64,000 nucleotides of DNA from Struthio camelus (taxonomy: Eukaryota; Chordata; Aves; Struthioniformes; Struthionidae), in NCBI RefSeq assembly GCF_040807025.1, contig NC_090964.1, positions 8,022,214 through 8,086,213 on the forward strand, in the 5' to 3' direction. A program made the position numbers and the translations under genes. The notes beneath the pieces are model-generated. The model did no database searches and was not told where the DNA came from. It saw nothing but the letters and a program-made list of their open reading frames with translations. Below are positions 47,490 to 60,800 of this stretch, piece by piece. Position 1 is the first letter of the stretch. Each line of letters begins with the position of its first letter.

Positions 47490-47754
47490 AGCCCCGCTCC
47501 CACGGGCCCCCCCGAGCCCCCCGGCTGATTGACAGCGCTCCCAGCCAATGGTGTGCCGTGGCCGGGAGGGGCGGGCCGCCCGCGGTGACAAGAGGGGCGG
47601 GAGCGGGGCGGGGGGGGGGCGCAGAGCAGGGCGGGGGGGACGGGAGCGGCCCCTCCCGGCACCGGCACCGGCACCGGCACCGGCACCGGCACCGGCACCG
47701 CTTCCCGGCCCGGGCCCCGCCGAGCCGCCTCCGCCCGCCCGCGCCCTCTTCCAG
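47490..47754 (+). promoter_or_regulatory. HPCAL4: HPCAL4 promoter and noncoding exon 1
   Basis: A CCAAT box (47545-47549) is followed by CpG-rich DNA, GC boxes and a donor, CTTCCAG then GTAAGC, at 47754/47755. The next acceptor (AG 50040-50041) precedes the start codon by 8 bases, so this is the natural 5' untranslated exon. A (CACCGG)n run of about seven units (47660-47700) lies within or just before the leader. Confidence 0.65.
47660..47700. repeat. (CACCGG)7 hexamer repeat
   Basis: About seven uninterrupted ACCGGC/CACCGG hexamers sit at the HPCAL4 promoter or 5' leader. A hexamer repeat at a neuronal gene start could vary in length between individuals. Confidence 0.9.
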
Positions 47755-50041
47755 GTAAGCGGCCGTCGGGGCCGGGAGCCGTCGCCGTCCTGCCCGGGAG
47801 CGGGGCGGCCGTCGGGGCTGGAGCCGGTCCCTTCGGGAGCCTGTCCCCACGGGAGTGGGGCTGCCGTCAGGGATGAGGTCGGTGCCCCCGGGAGGAAGCT
47901 CCCGTCGGGGTTGGGAGCCGGTGCCCCCGGGAGCCGGTCCTCGCAGGAGCGGTGCTCCCGTCGGGGCGTCCTTGGGGAGCAGGGCAGCCGTCGGGGCTGA
48001 GACGGGTCCTGTCTTGGCCCCCCACCCTCCCCGGTGTGGGGTGCCGTGGGGCAGGTGCCTCCGGGAGCCGGTTCCAGTGGGCTCAGCCCGGTGCCCTGGG
48101 CTGTCCCCGTGCACGTCCCCCGGCGTGGGCAGAGCTGGCCCTGCAGCCCCAGGGGCTGCTTCCCCCCTGGTCCGGGCTCGGCTGAACCCGGCCCCATCCT
48201 TCCCGTAAGACCGGGGTCCCACACTCCTTCCCATCTCCTCCCGTATAGTGCTGGCTCACGGGGATGCTGGAGGTGCCTCTCTGGGTCTTTTGTCTGCCAA
48301 GGGACGATAGCTGGGTGGGGGGCAACCATAGCCACCCCTCTCTGTGCCCCCTGCCTCAGGGCCCTGCTGTGGCACAGCTGCTACTTCAGCTGTCACCCCA
48401 AGACTTGCCCCTCATCACCTCTGAGGGCAGGATCCGGCCCTCTGCCCTGCAGCTTGGCAGCTCTGTGCTCTGGGTCCTGCTTGGAAATAGGAATCGAGGT
48501 CTTTGGACCAAAGCAGCTTCTCGTGCCCTGGCCTCACAGGGTGGGAGCCCTTTAGGTGGGGTGCTTGTGGCAAAGGTCCCTGTTGCTGTTCCCTTCTGGG
48601 GAAAGCTGCCTCTCGCTAGCCGTTGTGCAGGGCAACGTGGTCGTGGTCCAGCGGGGCCGGAGGGAGATGCAGGAGGAAGAGGAAGACATGAGCATGGTAC
48701 CTGGTGGGGAGGGATTACTGTCCCCGCTGTCCACAAAATCCCACCCTTTGGAAGATGAGTAAAACACCTCTCCCCCCTTGCACTGTTCAGGACATGGAAG
48801 GATTAATGGGTGCCTGCAGATCACTCGCCGAGCAGGGCTGCGGTGCCGGTAGGGCTTAACTCCACAAGCGTGCCCTGGGATCGGCGGGGAGGCTTTTGCC
48901 ACTCTTCTCTGTGGTGTCTCCGAGTTCCCGGGGCTCTGATTGCCAAAAGGCAGTTGGTTAAGTCTCGCCGCAGCAGACTGGTGACAGATGCTGGTGGGAT
49001 GGTGGAGCAGGAAGCAGCCTCTGCTGGAGGGATTAGCTAAGAGTGGGGCTGAACGTGAGCTCGGGGAGCAGCCCTGGGGCGCTGGGGAGGGAGGCTTGTG
49101 CCCAGCCCCGGTGCCCCCGATGCAGAGAAGAGAAGGACCCCAAGGGGCTGTGCGGGGGGAAAATCTGCAAGTCCCTGTGGCCGGGAAGCCGGACATGTGG
49201 AGCGGAGTTGTGGCTTGGTTGGTCTCCAGGTGAACTTCTACTCAACTTCATTGAGAGAGAAACTGCAGGATCCTCTTGGCTCACCATCTGTCGCTGCGCC
49301 GGAGCAGCGGCCGGCAGCCAAGGCTGTGTGGGAGCAGGCACGGAGCGTATTCGGAGCAGATTCGCGCTCTGCCTACGCAGCGGCTGCCTCGCAGGGCCCT
49401 GGCGCGCCGCGCTGCGGGGAGGCTTGCGCAGAGGGGCTGCGTGGTGGCAGAGACCCGTTCTTGCCCGGGGCTGGCTGATGCCCTCAAACGCCTCCGTTCG
49501 GCTTGGGCCGTGTCGCTGCGGCTGCCTGGGTGCTGCAGGTCAGATGGTGCTGGTGAGGTTTCTACCTCCTTTAATGCAAGCAGCGGGGACCCGTGCTCCT
49601 GGGCACCCTCGCAGCCCTCGCCAGGCAAGCAAAGACTCAGGGGTGCTTGTCACTGTTTCTTTGTCCTGCCTCATGGAGGGCAGCTGAACATCATGAGCTG
49701 GTAAAGCCTGTGATGAGTTTTCCTGGGTCCTCAGTCTCTTTCTGAGCATTTCTGCTGCAGCACAGAGGAGGCAGCCAAGGTGACAGGAGAACTGAGGGTC
49801 ATACTGCTGGCCACAGTGGTGGGCCCCTGCCCTGCTCCAGCAGGAAGGGTCATGGCACCAAGCCTGGCCTTGGTGCTGCAGTCACTGTCCCAGCATTCAC
49901 CAACGGTAGCCATGTAACGAGCCGGCTGGATTGGCTCATTGCAGCAGATGAGGCACACGGGATTGGCAGGTGTCACGCTGCCTGAGGAGCACCAGCTTTC
50001 CCTGTTCCCAGCATGAAGGAGCTGTGCGTTTCCTCTTCCAG
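47755..50041 (+). other. HPCAL4: HPCAL4 intron 1
   Basis: The intron starts at GTAAGC and ends at the AG preceding the coding exon. CpG-rich sequence continues to about 48200. No further exon was recognised. Confidence 0.65.
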
Positions 50042-50049
50042 AGTCAGCG

Positions 50050-51241
50050 ATGGGGAAACAAAACAGTAAGCTGGCGCCGGAGATGCTGGACGACCTGGTG
50101 AGGAGCACAGAGTTCAGCGAGCAGGAGCTGAAGCAGTGGTACAAAGGCTTCCTGAAGGACTGTCCCACTGGCATCCTCAACCTGGAGGAGTTCCAGCAGC
50201 TCTACATCAAGGTGGGCCTCGCCATGGGACGGGGCCTGTGGTCCCAATGCAGTTCCCAGGGATGGCAGCCAGTCCCTAGCCCTGTGGTTATGGCATTGCT
50301 GAGCTCCTGGGCCAGCGGGCTGCTTCAGGGCACTGCTGCCCTGAGGATGTGATGTCTATCCTCCACGATGAGCTCCCCTCCCCGTTTAGATCTCTCTCTT
50401 CTCTCCTCCCTGCAGTTTTTCCCCTACGGAGACGCTTCTAAGTTCGCCCAGCATGCTTTCCGCACCTTCGACAAGAACGGTGACGGGACCATTGACTTCC
50501 GGGAGTTCATCTGTGCCCTGTCTGTCACCTCCAGGGGGACCTTTGAGCAGAAACTCAACTGGGCCTTCGAAATGTACGACCTGGATGGAGATGGGAAGAT
50601 CACGCGGTTGGAGATGCTGGAGATCATCGAGGTACTGGTGATGTGGGGCTATATGTGGTGGCGGGCTCAACTCTGACTGATGCTGGGCGAGGGTGGGTGA
50701 ACCTGGAAAAACGGCCAAGCAGCTTGCTTTGGCCTGCTGCTGGGTTTTTGGTGTTTTTGCAGATGCTTGAAGTCCAGGGCTTAAAACCAGCAGGGTTAAC
50801 CTGCTTTCTCCAGGCTTTTAGAAATATTGGGCCCCTTCTGGTGTCACAGAGTGGGCTTCTCTGGCCACAGCCTTGGCTGAAAAGAGCCCTGAGGGTGCAC
50901 ATGGGTGTAGCTGTGCAGAAGCACAGTTCATGCCAGTGATGAGTGGGTCGCAGTAGAGGTAGGGATCCCGTGTCTGCCTTGTCATGGGACCTTCTGCCCA
51001 TCCAATGCTCCAGCTCTGGCACTTTGCACCTCTTCTGCTGCAGGCCATCTACAAGATGGTGGGGACTGTGATCATGATGAGGATGAACCAAGATGGGCTG
51101 ACTCCCCAGCAGCGTGTTGACAAGATCTTCACGAAGATGGACAAGGACAAAGATGACCAAATCTCCCTGGAAGAGTTCAAGGAGGCAGCGAAGAGCGATC
51201 CCTCCATCGTCCTCCTCCTGCAGTGTGACATGCAGAAATAG
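50050..51241 (+). CDS. HPCAL4: Hippocalcin-like protein 4 (neuronal calcium sensor, EF-hand)
   Basis: Three coding exons, 50050-50211, 50416-50631 and 51044-51241, all in phase 0 with GT-AG sites, encode 191 residues, the usual length for this family. The start [11 protein letters not shown] is an N-myristoylation signal for the calcium-myristoyl switch that brings the protein to membranes. EF-hand 1 is degenerate (Cys-Pro in [12 protein letters not shown]), as in all visinin-like proteins. EF-hands 2 (73-84, [12 protein letters not shown]), 3 (109-120, [12 protein letters not shown]) and 4 (159-170, [12 protein letters not shown]) are intact. The overall sequence and the tail QCDMQK match HPCAL4 rather than HPCA or VSNL1. 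It is expected to be a neuronal calcium sensor. Confidence 0.97.
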
Positions 51242-52560
51242 AGCCCAGGATGGCTTACCGCTGGACTGGTTGAAGCCAACCTCTGCCCCCCATGATGGTT
51301 TCCACCCCCGTTGCCTAATCCCCCATCCCTGCCACACGCACGCTGCTTCCCAGAGCTGTACTCGGTGCCTGGGGGCACAGATCTGCTGGGGAAAGTGTTT
51401 TCCCCGCTCCGCTGAGTCCCCCTGCGTTTCTTAGCCCCAGATGTGAGCCATGCTCCCATCCGCCCTGCTAGCCCTCCGCCTCGTTCCTTGCTGCATCCTG
51501 GGCACGGTCTGGCTGGTCCGGGGACGGCAGTTCTCCCTCAGCTGGTACCACCTACTCCAGATGCTGCTGGCTTCAGCTTGCCGCACAAATCAGCCCTCTC
51601 CGGCCTGGCGCTGGCCTCTCCGCAGCAGTGCTCCCCGACAGCTGCCGGGAGCGTCCCAGCTCCCCCAAGGTGATACGCTTAAGGCAAACTGCTCCAGCAT
51701 CCCAGCTGCTCGCTCCGTGCTCCCTCTGCTCCCCCACGGCTCCGCTTGGCCCATTGCCTCATCCTAAGCTTAAACCAGCTTTTTTTTTGCTTTCCACTCA
51801 CCCTGATGGCTTGTGATACCTCCAGGAAGGCTGAAAGGCCCCAAGTCCTGGCCCCAGCGTTTCCTTTGCTGGTGATTCCCCGTGAGGCTGCACGGAGCAG
51901 CCAGAGCTGGCACTGGGAGCCCTGGCGGGGTGCTGCACCCTCGCCGCGGCTCACTGCCCGGCTTTTGCCTTCCTGCCTTGGCCCTTGCTGCCGGGAGTGG
52001 CTCCGAGGGGCTGTGCATTAGTGCCAGCCTCTGTTTTAAGCTGCCCTGGCAGCATTTTGGATGCCTGCAGAGTCTGCCCTTCCTGATGACTGAGGAAGGG
52101 GAGAAGCCTAGGGCCCCGCACCCAGGAAAGGGGCTGCCTTGATTCCTCGCAGCGGCGTGGGCCGCGCCGGCGTCGGGTCGGGAGGCGCAGAGGCAGGCCT
52201 TCGCCTGGTGAGGCGCGGGCCCGTGTGCTTCCCGGTGTGCGGAGCGGGATGGGGCTGCTGCGGGAATGGGTGTATCCTGCATCGAGGGCCATAGAAAGGT
52301 ACGGATGGGCCCTACACGTGTGGAGCCTCCTGGGAAGGGTGCGAGGATACGATGACTTGGCACAAGAAACGTAACTGCATCTCCCTCTTCTCCCCATCCC
52401 AGCCTGCTGCCTCCGTCCCCCCGCCCCACGACAGGAATATTGTGACAGATTGGTATTTAGTCTGCACGTTGTGGTGTTGATGACCGTAATATCTGTTAGG
52501 AGACCGTGAAGTTGTTATATATTTTTTTAATGGAAAAATAAACCGTGTCCCACATGTGGC
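51242..52560 (+). other. HPCAL4: HPCAL4 3' untranslated region with poly(A) signal
   Basis: The UTR follows the TAG at 51239-51241 and runs to AATAAA at 52537-52542, preceded by a T/A-rich stretch. No other gene lies between. Confidence 0.75.
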
Positions 52561-54700
52561 TTTCCTGGCTGGCTTATTGCGGGGCATCCTGCTGCTGCTG
52601 CTATTTTTTTGGGGGGGGGGGGACTAGATGACAACGTTGTGCTCCTGAGCATCACCTATGGGGCTTGTCTGAGGCTGCGAGACCCCAGTGGACGGAGGAG
52701 TCCAGCGCTTGGGGAAAGCACACTGGGGTTCAGCCTGGTACCACTGAGGACAAGGGAGAGCGTGAGCCTTTGGCTGTGCACGTAGTGTCAAGGAAAGGAA
52801 TAACATGATCTCCTGGGGGGTAAGACCAGGAATCCCTGATCTCTGCTGGAACCGGGTCTCATTTCTCCACCAGGAGACCAACCCAGCTGCGTCCTTTAGC
52901 CAGGGCTGTGCACAGGCAGAGGTGCTAGTGGCTTTGTGCAGCACCTGGCTGTCCTGGGCCCTGTCCCAGCATCAGCAGCGACTGCGACCTGTTATTGCTG
53001 TGCATCTTTCCTCTTTCTCCATCTTCTCTTCTCCACCCCTGTTTTCCCTTTGCAGTTTTTCCTCTGGTCTTTTTTCTCCATCGCCAGCCTGCAGAGATGA
53101 TGCCTGGTGGCTGTTGCTAGGGAGCTCTCATGCTCTCACCAACTTTAAATACTCTTCTGTATTTCATCAAGCTGGTCTGGCTCCTCGGCAGAAGGACAGG
53201 AGCTGGGATCCCAGTGGCAGGCAAAGCCAGGCCACACAGCTCCCCCAGCCTGCCTGGCTCCAGCGCGCAGGGTGGTGCCTGCTTCTGCTTCGACCCTGCA
53301 AAGCCCTGAAGCCCATGTCCTGTGGCAGCCAGCACCTGAACAGAGGGATGGGAGGGGGTCAAAACCATGGCAATGCATGTGTATTTTTTAAGAGCACTCC
53401 CTCGGTTGCTTCGGGAGCTTGCGCAGGGAGAGCTCTGTGGAGGCTGGATTTGGCTGGCCTTGCTTGCCCGGTCTGTCCCGGAGCGTGCATGTGTATTTGT
53501 GGCTCAGCAGTGCCCGGTGGAGGAGGGATCCTGCAGACCGCTCATGCTGTGAGAGCCTGGGAACCTGCCAGAGACCCTGTCTAAAAGGGCAGGAACTCAG
53601 CCTTGAGAGAGGATGCCGAGAATAGCCTGGGTTATCCTGGGCCCCGCAGAGCTCCTGCTTCCCTTGGAGCCACCTGGCCTGGGCACGCTTTGGTATTCGC
53701 CAGTGGGGACCTGCAAAGGGCCTCGGGAAAGGGAGTCTTTGTGGAGGCTGAAACGATGTTAAATACCCAGAAAGCTCTGCTGCCTCCTTCCAGGCACTGC
53801 CCCGTGCCAGCGCCAGCGAGATGGTGGGGTCCTCCATCGCTTGGCCCTTCCTGGCTGGCCAATTTTGATCTTCAGGGCTCACATCAGGCTCCCCGAGGGC
53901 CTCTGCATTACGAGGCTCCTTCAGTCATAGTGTGGTTTGCAGTTTAAACCGAAAGCTGGGGTTTACCTTCAGCCTCCTACAGCTCTGGGGCTGGATCCAA
54001 TCCCACCACTGCTCATGGGAGACCATTTAGCAGATAGCTTTAATTAATATCTGCAATTATTCTATTAACCAGTGCACAGCACAGCTTACCCTGGGCACAG
54101 AGCAGGGGGTGAGCTCTTGAGTCACGCTGTGACTCACCATGCAGCTGGCCACCGTGGCTGCTCCATCGCTTCCAGCTCTGTGGGCGGCTGCTCCTGTGCC
54201 CATCCAGCCACCCTGACCCCAACCTGCCTGGTGCCTATGCTGCGTCCCCCTTGCACGGATCACCTGACGTGGGGGACGACTTCGGGGTCTGGGAGGGACG
54301 GTGCTGGAGCGAAGCCTTCGCTGCTGCTGCGCTTTGCGAGGGTGGGCAAACCCGGCCCCAAGGAGATCCCGCAGCAGCTCTCAGGCGGAGAGCGAGCTCG
54401 TGTCTCCGTGGGGTCCCCTGGTCACCCCCTGCCTCGTGGCCTCCCCGCATCCCTGCTAAAAGTGTCTCTCCCTGCCCCAAGTCGCGTCCCTTTGGCTGCA
54501 CCAGGGCACGGCGCTTTCCCCATGGATGCTCCCGCACCCGAGGGCTGACTTTGCCCCGGCGCGGCTGCCGAGCGCTGCCGCCTGCGCCGCCCCCCGCCCG
54601 GCCGCGGCACCCCGTTAATGGGGCGGCGGGGCCGGGGCATCGCGGCGGGACGGGCTCGGCCCCGAAGAGGTTAAGCCGCAGCTCGGTGGGCTGAAACCCC
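52561..54700. other. HPCAL4-NT5C1A intergenic region
   Basis: Unique sequence of moderate GC with a poly-G run at 52610-52622 and an AT-rich patch at 54020-54070. No exon was recognised on either strand. The genes are in tandem. Confidence 0.6.
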
Positions 54701-54719
54701 GGAGCTTCATGGGATGCCG

Positions 54720-54817
54720 TATAAAGCGCGCTCCGCCGGGCCGGCCGCGCTCCCGGGAGCTGCCCGGTGCGAGAGGAGCCGCGCGGCGCCGCCCGGTGCG
54801 TCCGGGGCCGCCGCGCC
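54720..54817 (+). promoter_or_regulatory. NT5C1A: NT5C1A core promoter with TATA box
   Basis: TATAAAG at 54720-54726 lies 92 bases before the ATG in CpG-rich DNA. Transcription would start near 54750, giving a leader of about 65 bases with no intron. Confidence 0.75.
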
Positions 54818-57800
54818 ATGGAGCCGCCGGGCGCTGCTGCCGCCGCCGCGGCCGGGCGGCCCTGGGAGGAGGCCAAGGCTTTCTACGACAACCTCGCTCC
54901 CAAGAAGAAACCCAAATCGGTGAGAGCCCCCGGGGTGCCGAGCCGGGCTGCGCTCCCTCTCCCGGCGGGGGAGCCCCGGCCCGGGTGGGAACCGGCCCCT
55001 CTGTGTGTCCCTTGCTCTCCCTAGGTGCCCTATCTTCTCTGGCTCCCCTGGGGGTCCCCTCGGGTCCCCTCCAGGTCTCCCCAGGTGCCCTGTCTCTGCT
55101 GAGTCTTTTGGGTTTCCTCTGGGTGCCCCCTTTCCTCCAGGTCACCGGGGTCCCCCTCTGTATTGCCTCACCCTGGGTGCCCCCTCTCCTATAGGTCTGT
55201 TGGGGTCCTCCCTGGGTGTCCCAGGATCTTGCTAAGTCTCCCTGGGTCTCCCCAGGTCCCCTGGGGTCCACTCCCCCTTGTGTTTCCCTCACTGCAGGTG
55301 CCTCCTCTCCTCTAGGTCCATTGGGGTCCCCCCCGAATGCCCCATCTCCTCCAGGTCCCCTGGGTGTCCCTGGGTCTCCCCTTGGCCCCTTGTGTCATTC
55401 TGGGTCCCTGGGGAAGCCTTGGGTTGCTCTAGGTGCCCCATCTCTTCCATGTCCCCAGGGTTACCCTTGGTCCCCTGGGGTCTCTCTGGGTGCCCCGGTC
55501 TCTCTGGGTCTTGCTGGGTTCCTGGGGAGTTGGTGGGGTCCCCCTGGCTCTCCAGGGTGTTACCAGGCTCAGATGTCCTTGCAGGGTGGCTCAGTGCCCC
55601 ATGAGCCACCTGTCCCCAGTGCCAAGGTGGGAGGCTGTGTCAGGGCCAGAGCTGGCTGGGACCCCCATGTGGGCTGGGAGGGTGGGCAAGGCAGAGCAGG
55701 GGGACAGTCCAGAGGCCAAATCCCTGCCCCTGGTGCAGCGTGGTGTCACGGGGGCCACAGCTGCCCCTGCTGAGCTCCTCTTGTCTCAGAGATTAGAGTA
55801 AAAGCCTGTGTTATCTAACAGGGGCTGAGCCCTGCTGGGTTTAAAAATGGGAGCGCCTGTGAGTGCTGTTGTGTCTCAGAATAGCTGCTGCAGTGCTGTG
55901 CTGACAGCCTGGTGGAGACAGGTCCTGGGGACCCCATGGCCTGCATGCTGCCCAACCCCTAGCTCCTTCCTTTGAGCTGCGGGCACCCTCTGCAGCGCAG
56001 GGCATCACAAAGCCGCTGCCTGGAGCAAGGTCGGGAGTCTTGAGGCGCTGGGCGCCTTTCTGCGGCGAGACGGCGTGCGTGACTTCTCCGGCAAGGAGAG
56101 ATGTCCGAGATCGCAGTTCTGCAGGTCCCAGCTCTGAGCATCTTGGATGCTTTCCCCCACCTGGGGGACTCAGCCAGAGACCCCAGTCCTGTATTTGCTG
56201 CGAGCTTGCCGTGCCGCCTGCCTTCGCCCTCCCTGCAGGCGAGAGGGGGGCAGCCCTGTGCGCGGGCGGGATGTGGCTCATCTTTCATGCCATGTTTCCA
56301 GTCCCCTGCAATGTTATTGGACCTCCTCCTCTTCCCCTTCTTGCAGCATGCTTGGTGACTAGGCTGATTATCTGCTTTACCGATGGGGAAACTGAGGCAC
56401 GGGACAGTGATGTGGTTTACCTGCACTTGCGCAGTAGTCTGGTGGCAGAACTGAGGTCCAGGTGGGCACGTGGTTCCCGCAGCTCGGCTGTGCCCCCGGC
56501 CGGGGCTGGGGCTGGTCCCTGCAGATCCCTGGCCAGCTGGGTGCCCTCCGCTTGGGCAGGTTGGGAGGCACCCGTGGCCGTGCAGCTGGGTGCCCTGCCA
56601 GGCGGCTGTCACACCTCGTGATGGATGGCTGCGCAGCACTTTTCTGTATTATAAATAATGTGTTTTGAGAACTCATAAACATCCCAGCCATTGCCTTGAA
56701 ATTTAATCTGATCCTGAGCAGGGGGCTCGCAGCCTCCCGGAGCTCAGTAGCGCATGGGGGAAATGGAGTTTGCTGTCACCCGTCTTTGTGCTGTGCATCT
56801 GCGCCCCTCCGGGTGTCAGGTCTGTCTGTCTCCTCGGCTGTGTGTCCCGGCCGATTGGAGCAGGTATCTGTGCAGGAGCAGGGCATGAACTGAGAGCAGC
56901 CCCTGGCTGGAGCTGGGCCATGAGGTGCAGGGAGGGTGGGGGAGCTGCCTGGACACAGTGGGTGCTGGCTGGGGGATCGGCTAATGCGGCATCTCGAGAA
57001 GCGCCCACCTGCCTGCGTTCCCCACTTTGCAGGGGTCTCTGCTCTTCCCATGCCTTGGCTCTCGTGCCTGTCCCAGGTCTCCCTCCTGCCAGCTCGAGGA
57101 GGTCAGCGATGAGGCTTGTCACTCTTCAGCAATGTGGAAAATGTCCCCCAGCCTCTCCAGTGGCCTCGCTGCTTGGGAGCAGAGGCTGGACTGATGGGAA
57201 CCGCCTTCCACTGGTTGTGCTGCTCTAGGTGCCCCACTTGTCCTCAGCCCTGCCAGTCCCCTGGGCCCATGGAGGCCTCCCCAGCTTGCTGGGGCGCCTT
57301 GTTTACTGGGTTTTGCTCTAGGTGTTGCTTGCAGTGACTTGGGGGTTGCTTTAGATATGATGGGGACCATGCTTGAATCACAGAATCACAGAATCGTTTA
57401 GGTTGGAAGGGACCTCTGGAGATCATCTAGTCCAACCTCCCTGCTCAAGCAGGGTCACCTAGAGCATATTTCCCAGGATCACATCCAGACGGGTTTTGAA
57501 TATCTGCAGGGAAGGAGACTCCACTCTGCACCAAGCCCTCCCTCTCCTCGTTCTGGATCCAATTTTCCCATCCCCATTTTGAATTTGACCACAAGGACTT
57601 TGGCTTCTGTGACATCCGGGGAAGTCCCCAGGGCTGAGAGAGTTTGTTCAAGTTCTTAGGATCAAGGTGGATCTGACAGATTCGGCCCCAGGCAACGTAA
57701 AAGCATCTGTTGCATTGGGGGTGTGTGGATGGGGTGCCCACTGTGGTCCCCCCCCAGCTCAGAACCAGCCAGCGAAGGCCTCCAGAGATGGCAACGGGAG

Positions 57801-60800
57801 CCGCCGCTGACCTGGAGCTCCCTGAAAGACAATTCAACTGGTCTGGATGCTGTCTCAATGCACCCCTGCCCACGAATACTACTACTGTCGTCTTTGCACG
57901 AGCACTCCCAAGCAGGATTTCCTTCTCAGCCTGGTGGGCGCTCGGAGGAGACGTCTCTGTCTCGGTGCTGACATCCTGGGCATCACGTGCCCCTCGTGTG
58001 TGAGATGACATGGCCCTGCTGGCTTTGTGCTTTATGGAGCCACACTGCTGGAAAGGTCATTGATGCTTTGGAGAATGGGCTTTGGATGTGATAGACCTTC
58101 TGGAGGCTGGGCGAAGGGCTGGCGTTCCTCTTTGGAGGGTGGAAGATGTTCAGCCTGGCTGTGCCAGGTGCTGGTTGTGTGGGCATCTCCATCTTATCTG
58201 TGTTTGTGGTGCTGCTGAAAGCAATTTTGGTGGGAATGTGGGTTTCTGCCATGTTAAATGCAGCTCCAGGGGTCCTTCAGGGCACTTGTCCCCAGGGAGG
58301 GCAGCACGGAGCTGCAGCCAGTGCCTAGCAGGCCTCTGGGGCACAAGGGCTAGGAGGGGACCTTTCGCCCCCATGCTGTCCTTCTAATGCTTTCTTTAAA
58401 TGCACCCTTAGCCTCTGCTTGAGAGCCAAGATGGGCCTGGGACTGGCCTTCCCGTGGGAAGGGAGGGGAGAAGAGCTGACTATGACCCCCCCAACTACTG
58501 CATTCGGTTGGATTTGGCTGAGCAGAGCCCTGTGGCTGCTTCCTGGGGGTTATGTTGGATGATGAGCTTTAACTGACCTTAACTGACCTTGCCCAGCTTT
58601 GGCTGTGGCTCTGAGGATGAAGCAGTGTTTGTTATTCAGTGTGCAAACCCTCTGGTCCAGGGGTTGGAGCAGGAAGGTGCCTTGGCATGGGATCCTGGGC
58701 AGCCCCCCCGGGGGCTCGCAGAACTAGGTGCTGGCAGATAAATAATTGTATCATTTATTGCCTGGTCCTTTTACTGCAGAAGTGGGAGTGGGGCAGTGGA
58801 GGCACTGAGCTCTCTCCTGACTCGAGCCCACGATTGCCATGTGGCCGTGGGTGAATAGCGTACATTTGTAATTGTTCAGCTCTTCGTCTGTGTGACAGAG
58901 ATAGCGATGCTGCCTGATCCCCAGGAGGGCCGGGAGTAAGGCGACCCCCCTCCCCGTGCATGCTTTCTGTTAAAAACGAAGGGCGCTCTTCCCCAAAGCT
59001 GTGATGTTTCACAGGCAAAATGGGATTTGTTGGATTGTTGGCAGCCCTTTGATGGGGGAACTGAGGTGCTACAGTTCTCATAGTGCCGTGACTTTTAAAG
59101 GTAATTTTTGAAAGTAGTAATGATCACCTGCAGTAATAATGGGGATGAAGAAACATCCAAACAGCCTTGGAAAGGGAACATTTCCAAATGAAACCTCCAC
59201 TTCAAAGAGATGTCACAATGAGGCTCCCTCCTTCCAGAGCAGAATTGTCTTATTTCTTAAATGTCAGCGTTTCCCAGAGAACAGAAGGGCTGTTCCAGCC
59301 CAGCCGGAGCTGTGAGCTGAATTAACACCCTGGTGAGACTTTCTTGCAGAAAATGCTCCTACGGTGGAAATCTCCCTTGGCAGGAGTGGACAGGATCCAG
59401 CAAGTCTCATTCCCAGAGGCTGGGCTTCCTGGCTGCAGGGTGCTTGGGGCTCCAGCAGCCCACGCAGGGGCACGGTTGGGCCCCAAGCTTATGGTTATTT
59501 TTATTGCTGTGTTTATTACCTCTTAAATGAACCTCCTGGAGGCTTGTGCCTTTAAATGACAGGGAAGGGACCTTGAGCAGTCTGTTACCATTGCGCAAGG
59601 TGCCTGTACTCTTGGCACCCAGCAGCGCAAGGTGTGTGCTGCAGGCAGATAAAGATGCAAATTCAGGCTGGGCATCCGGTGAGTAGGCTCATGGCCCCGC
59701 ACGTGCGTCTGTCCCCCTGCACATGCCTCTGCGCTGGGCATGATGCTGACCTAGTTTCCCTGCTCAGGAGCCTCTTGGGTGGCTGGTTGTGGAGGATGTG
59801 CTTCCCTGCGCTCCCCTGGGGACCGGGAGGTGGGAATGGATGCCGGCAGCATGCCGCCAGCTCTCCTACTTACCTGGATAAATGATTTAGATCTGCAGTG
59901 ACTTGAGAGCTGTGCAAAGGAGCAGGAAGGATTCCTTGCTAAAGGCTAATGGCCGGATGTGCCAAAACCTTTAACAGTTGTTAATATTTTCAGTTAATAA
60001 ATGGCCCATGACACCAGAGTTATTAATTAATGACCTAGAGCAAAGACTTGGCCCATGACAGGTTAATAGCTAAAACTCACCAGGAAGCTAAACTTAAGAT
60101 GGGGACCTGGCTGTGATTCACTTACTGGAGCAATGTTGCTGTCCCCACTGCTGTTGCTGTTTGGCTTCTGCGTGCATGTGAATGAATGTGTGTGTCCTGG
60201 GGGGGTTATTCACCTTTCTTGAAAGAGCCAATTGGAAATAGATCTTATTTTTCTGCAAATGCAGTGGGAAAGGGATCCCTCTGGCCACAGTGATAATCTC
60301 AGCCTGAGCTAATCTGTATCTAGTCCAATCCACCACCGCTTAATCTGCTTGCTGTGGATTTCGGGTACTGATGCAGCCTTGGAGGCATCTGGGGCGAACT
60401 GACCCCGCTGCGGGGCTGGCCCTGGGTGCCGCTTGTGGGGCGGCATGGTGCTGGGAACGGCACGGGGGCTACTGTTGACTCATTCCTGGGTGCGTCCCTG
60501 CGCTGGGCAGGATTGGCAGAGCCGAGATCAGGGCAGAGCAAGCCCAGCCCTGCGGGGAGAGAAGCTCCTCGAGGTGGATGGGGTAACTTGTCCTCGCCAG
60601 GCTGCTGTTTTTGTAAAGCCCAGCCCTAGGCAGGGTGGGAGCTTGAACTTTGGAGGGCTTGGGCGTGCAGAGCAGGCTGGAGAAGAAGTCCTCCCACCTC
60701 CGAGCAAACAGCACTGCTGGAGGATTACTCACTGGGGCCATGCGGTATGTGAGGATCCTGGAAATAGCAGAGGAGTTGCGGGTGAGGTGTTTCCGAAGTG

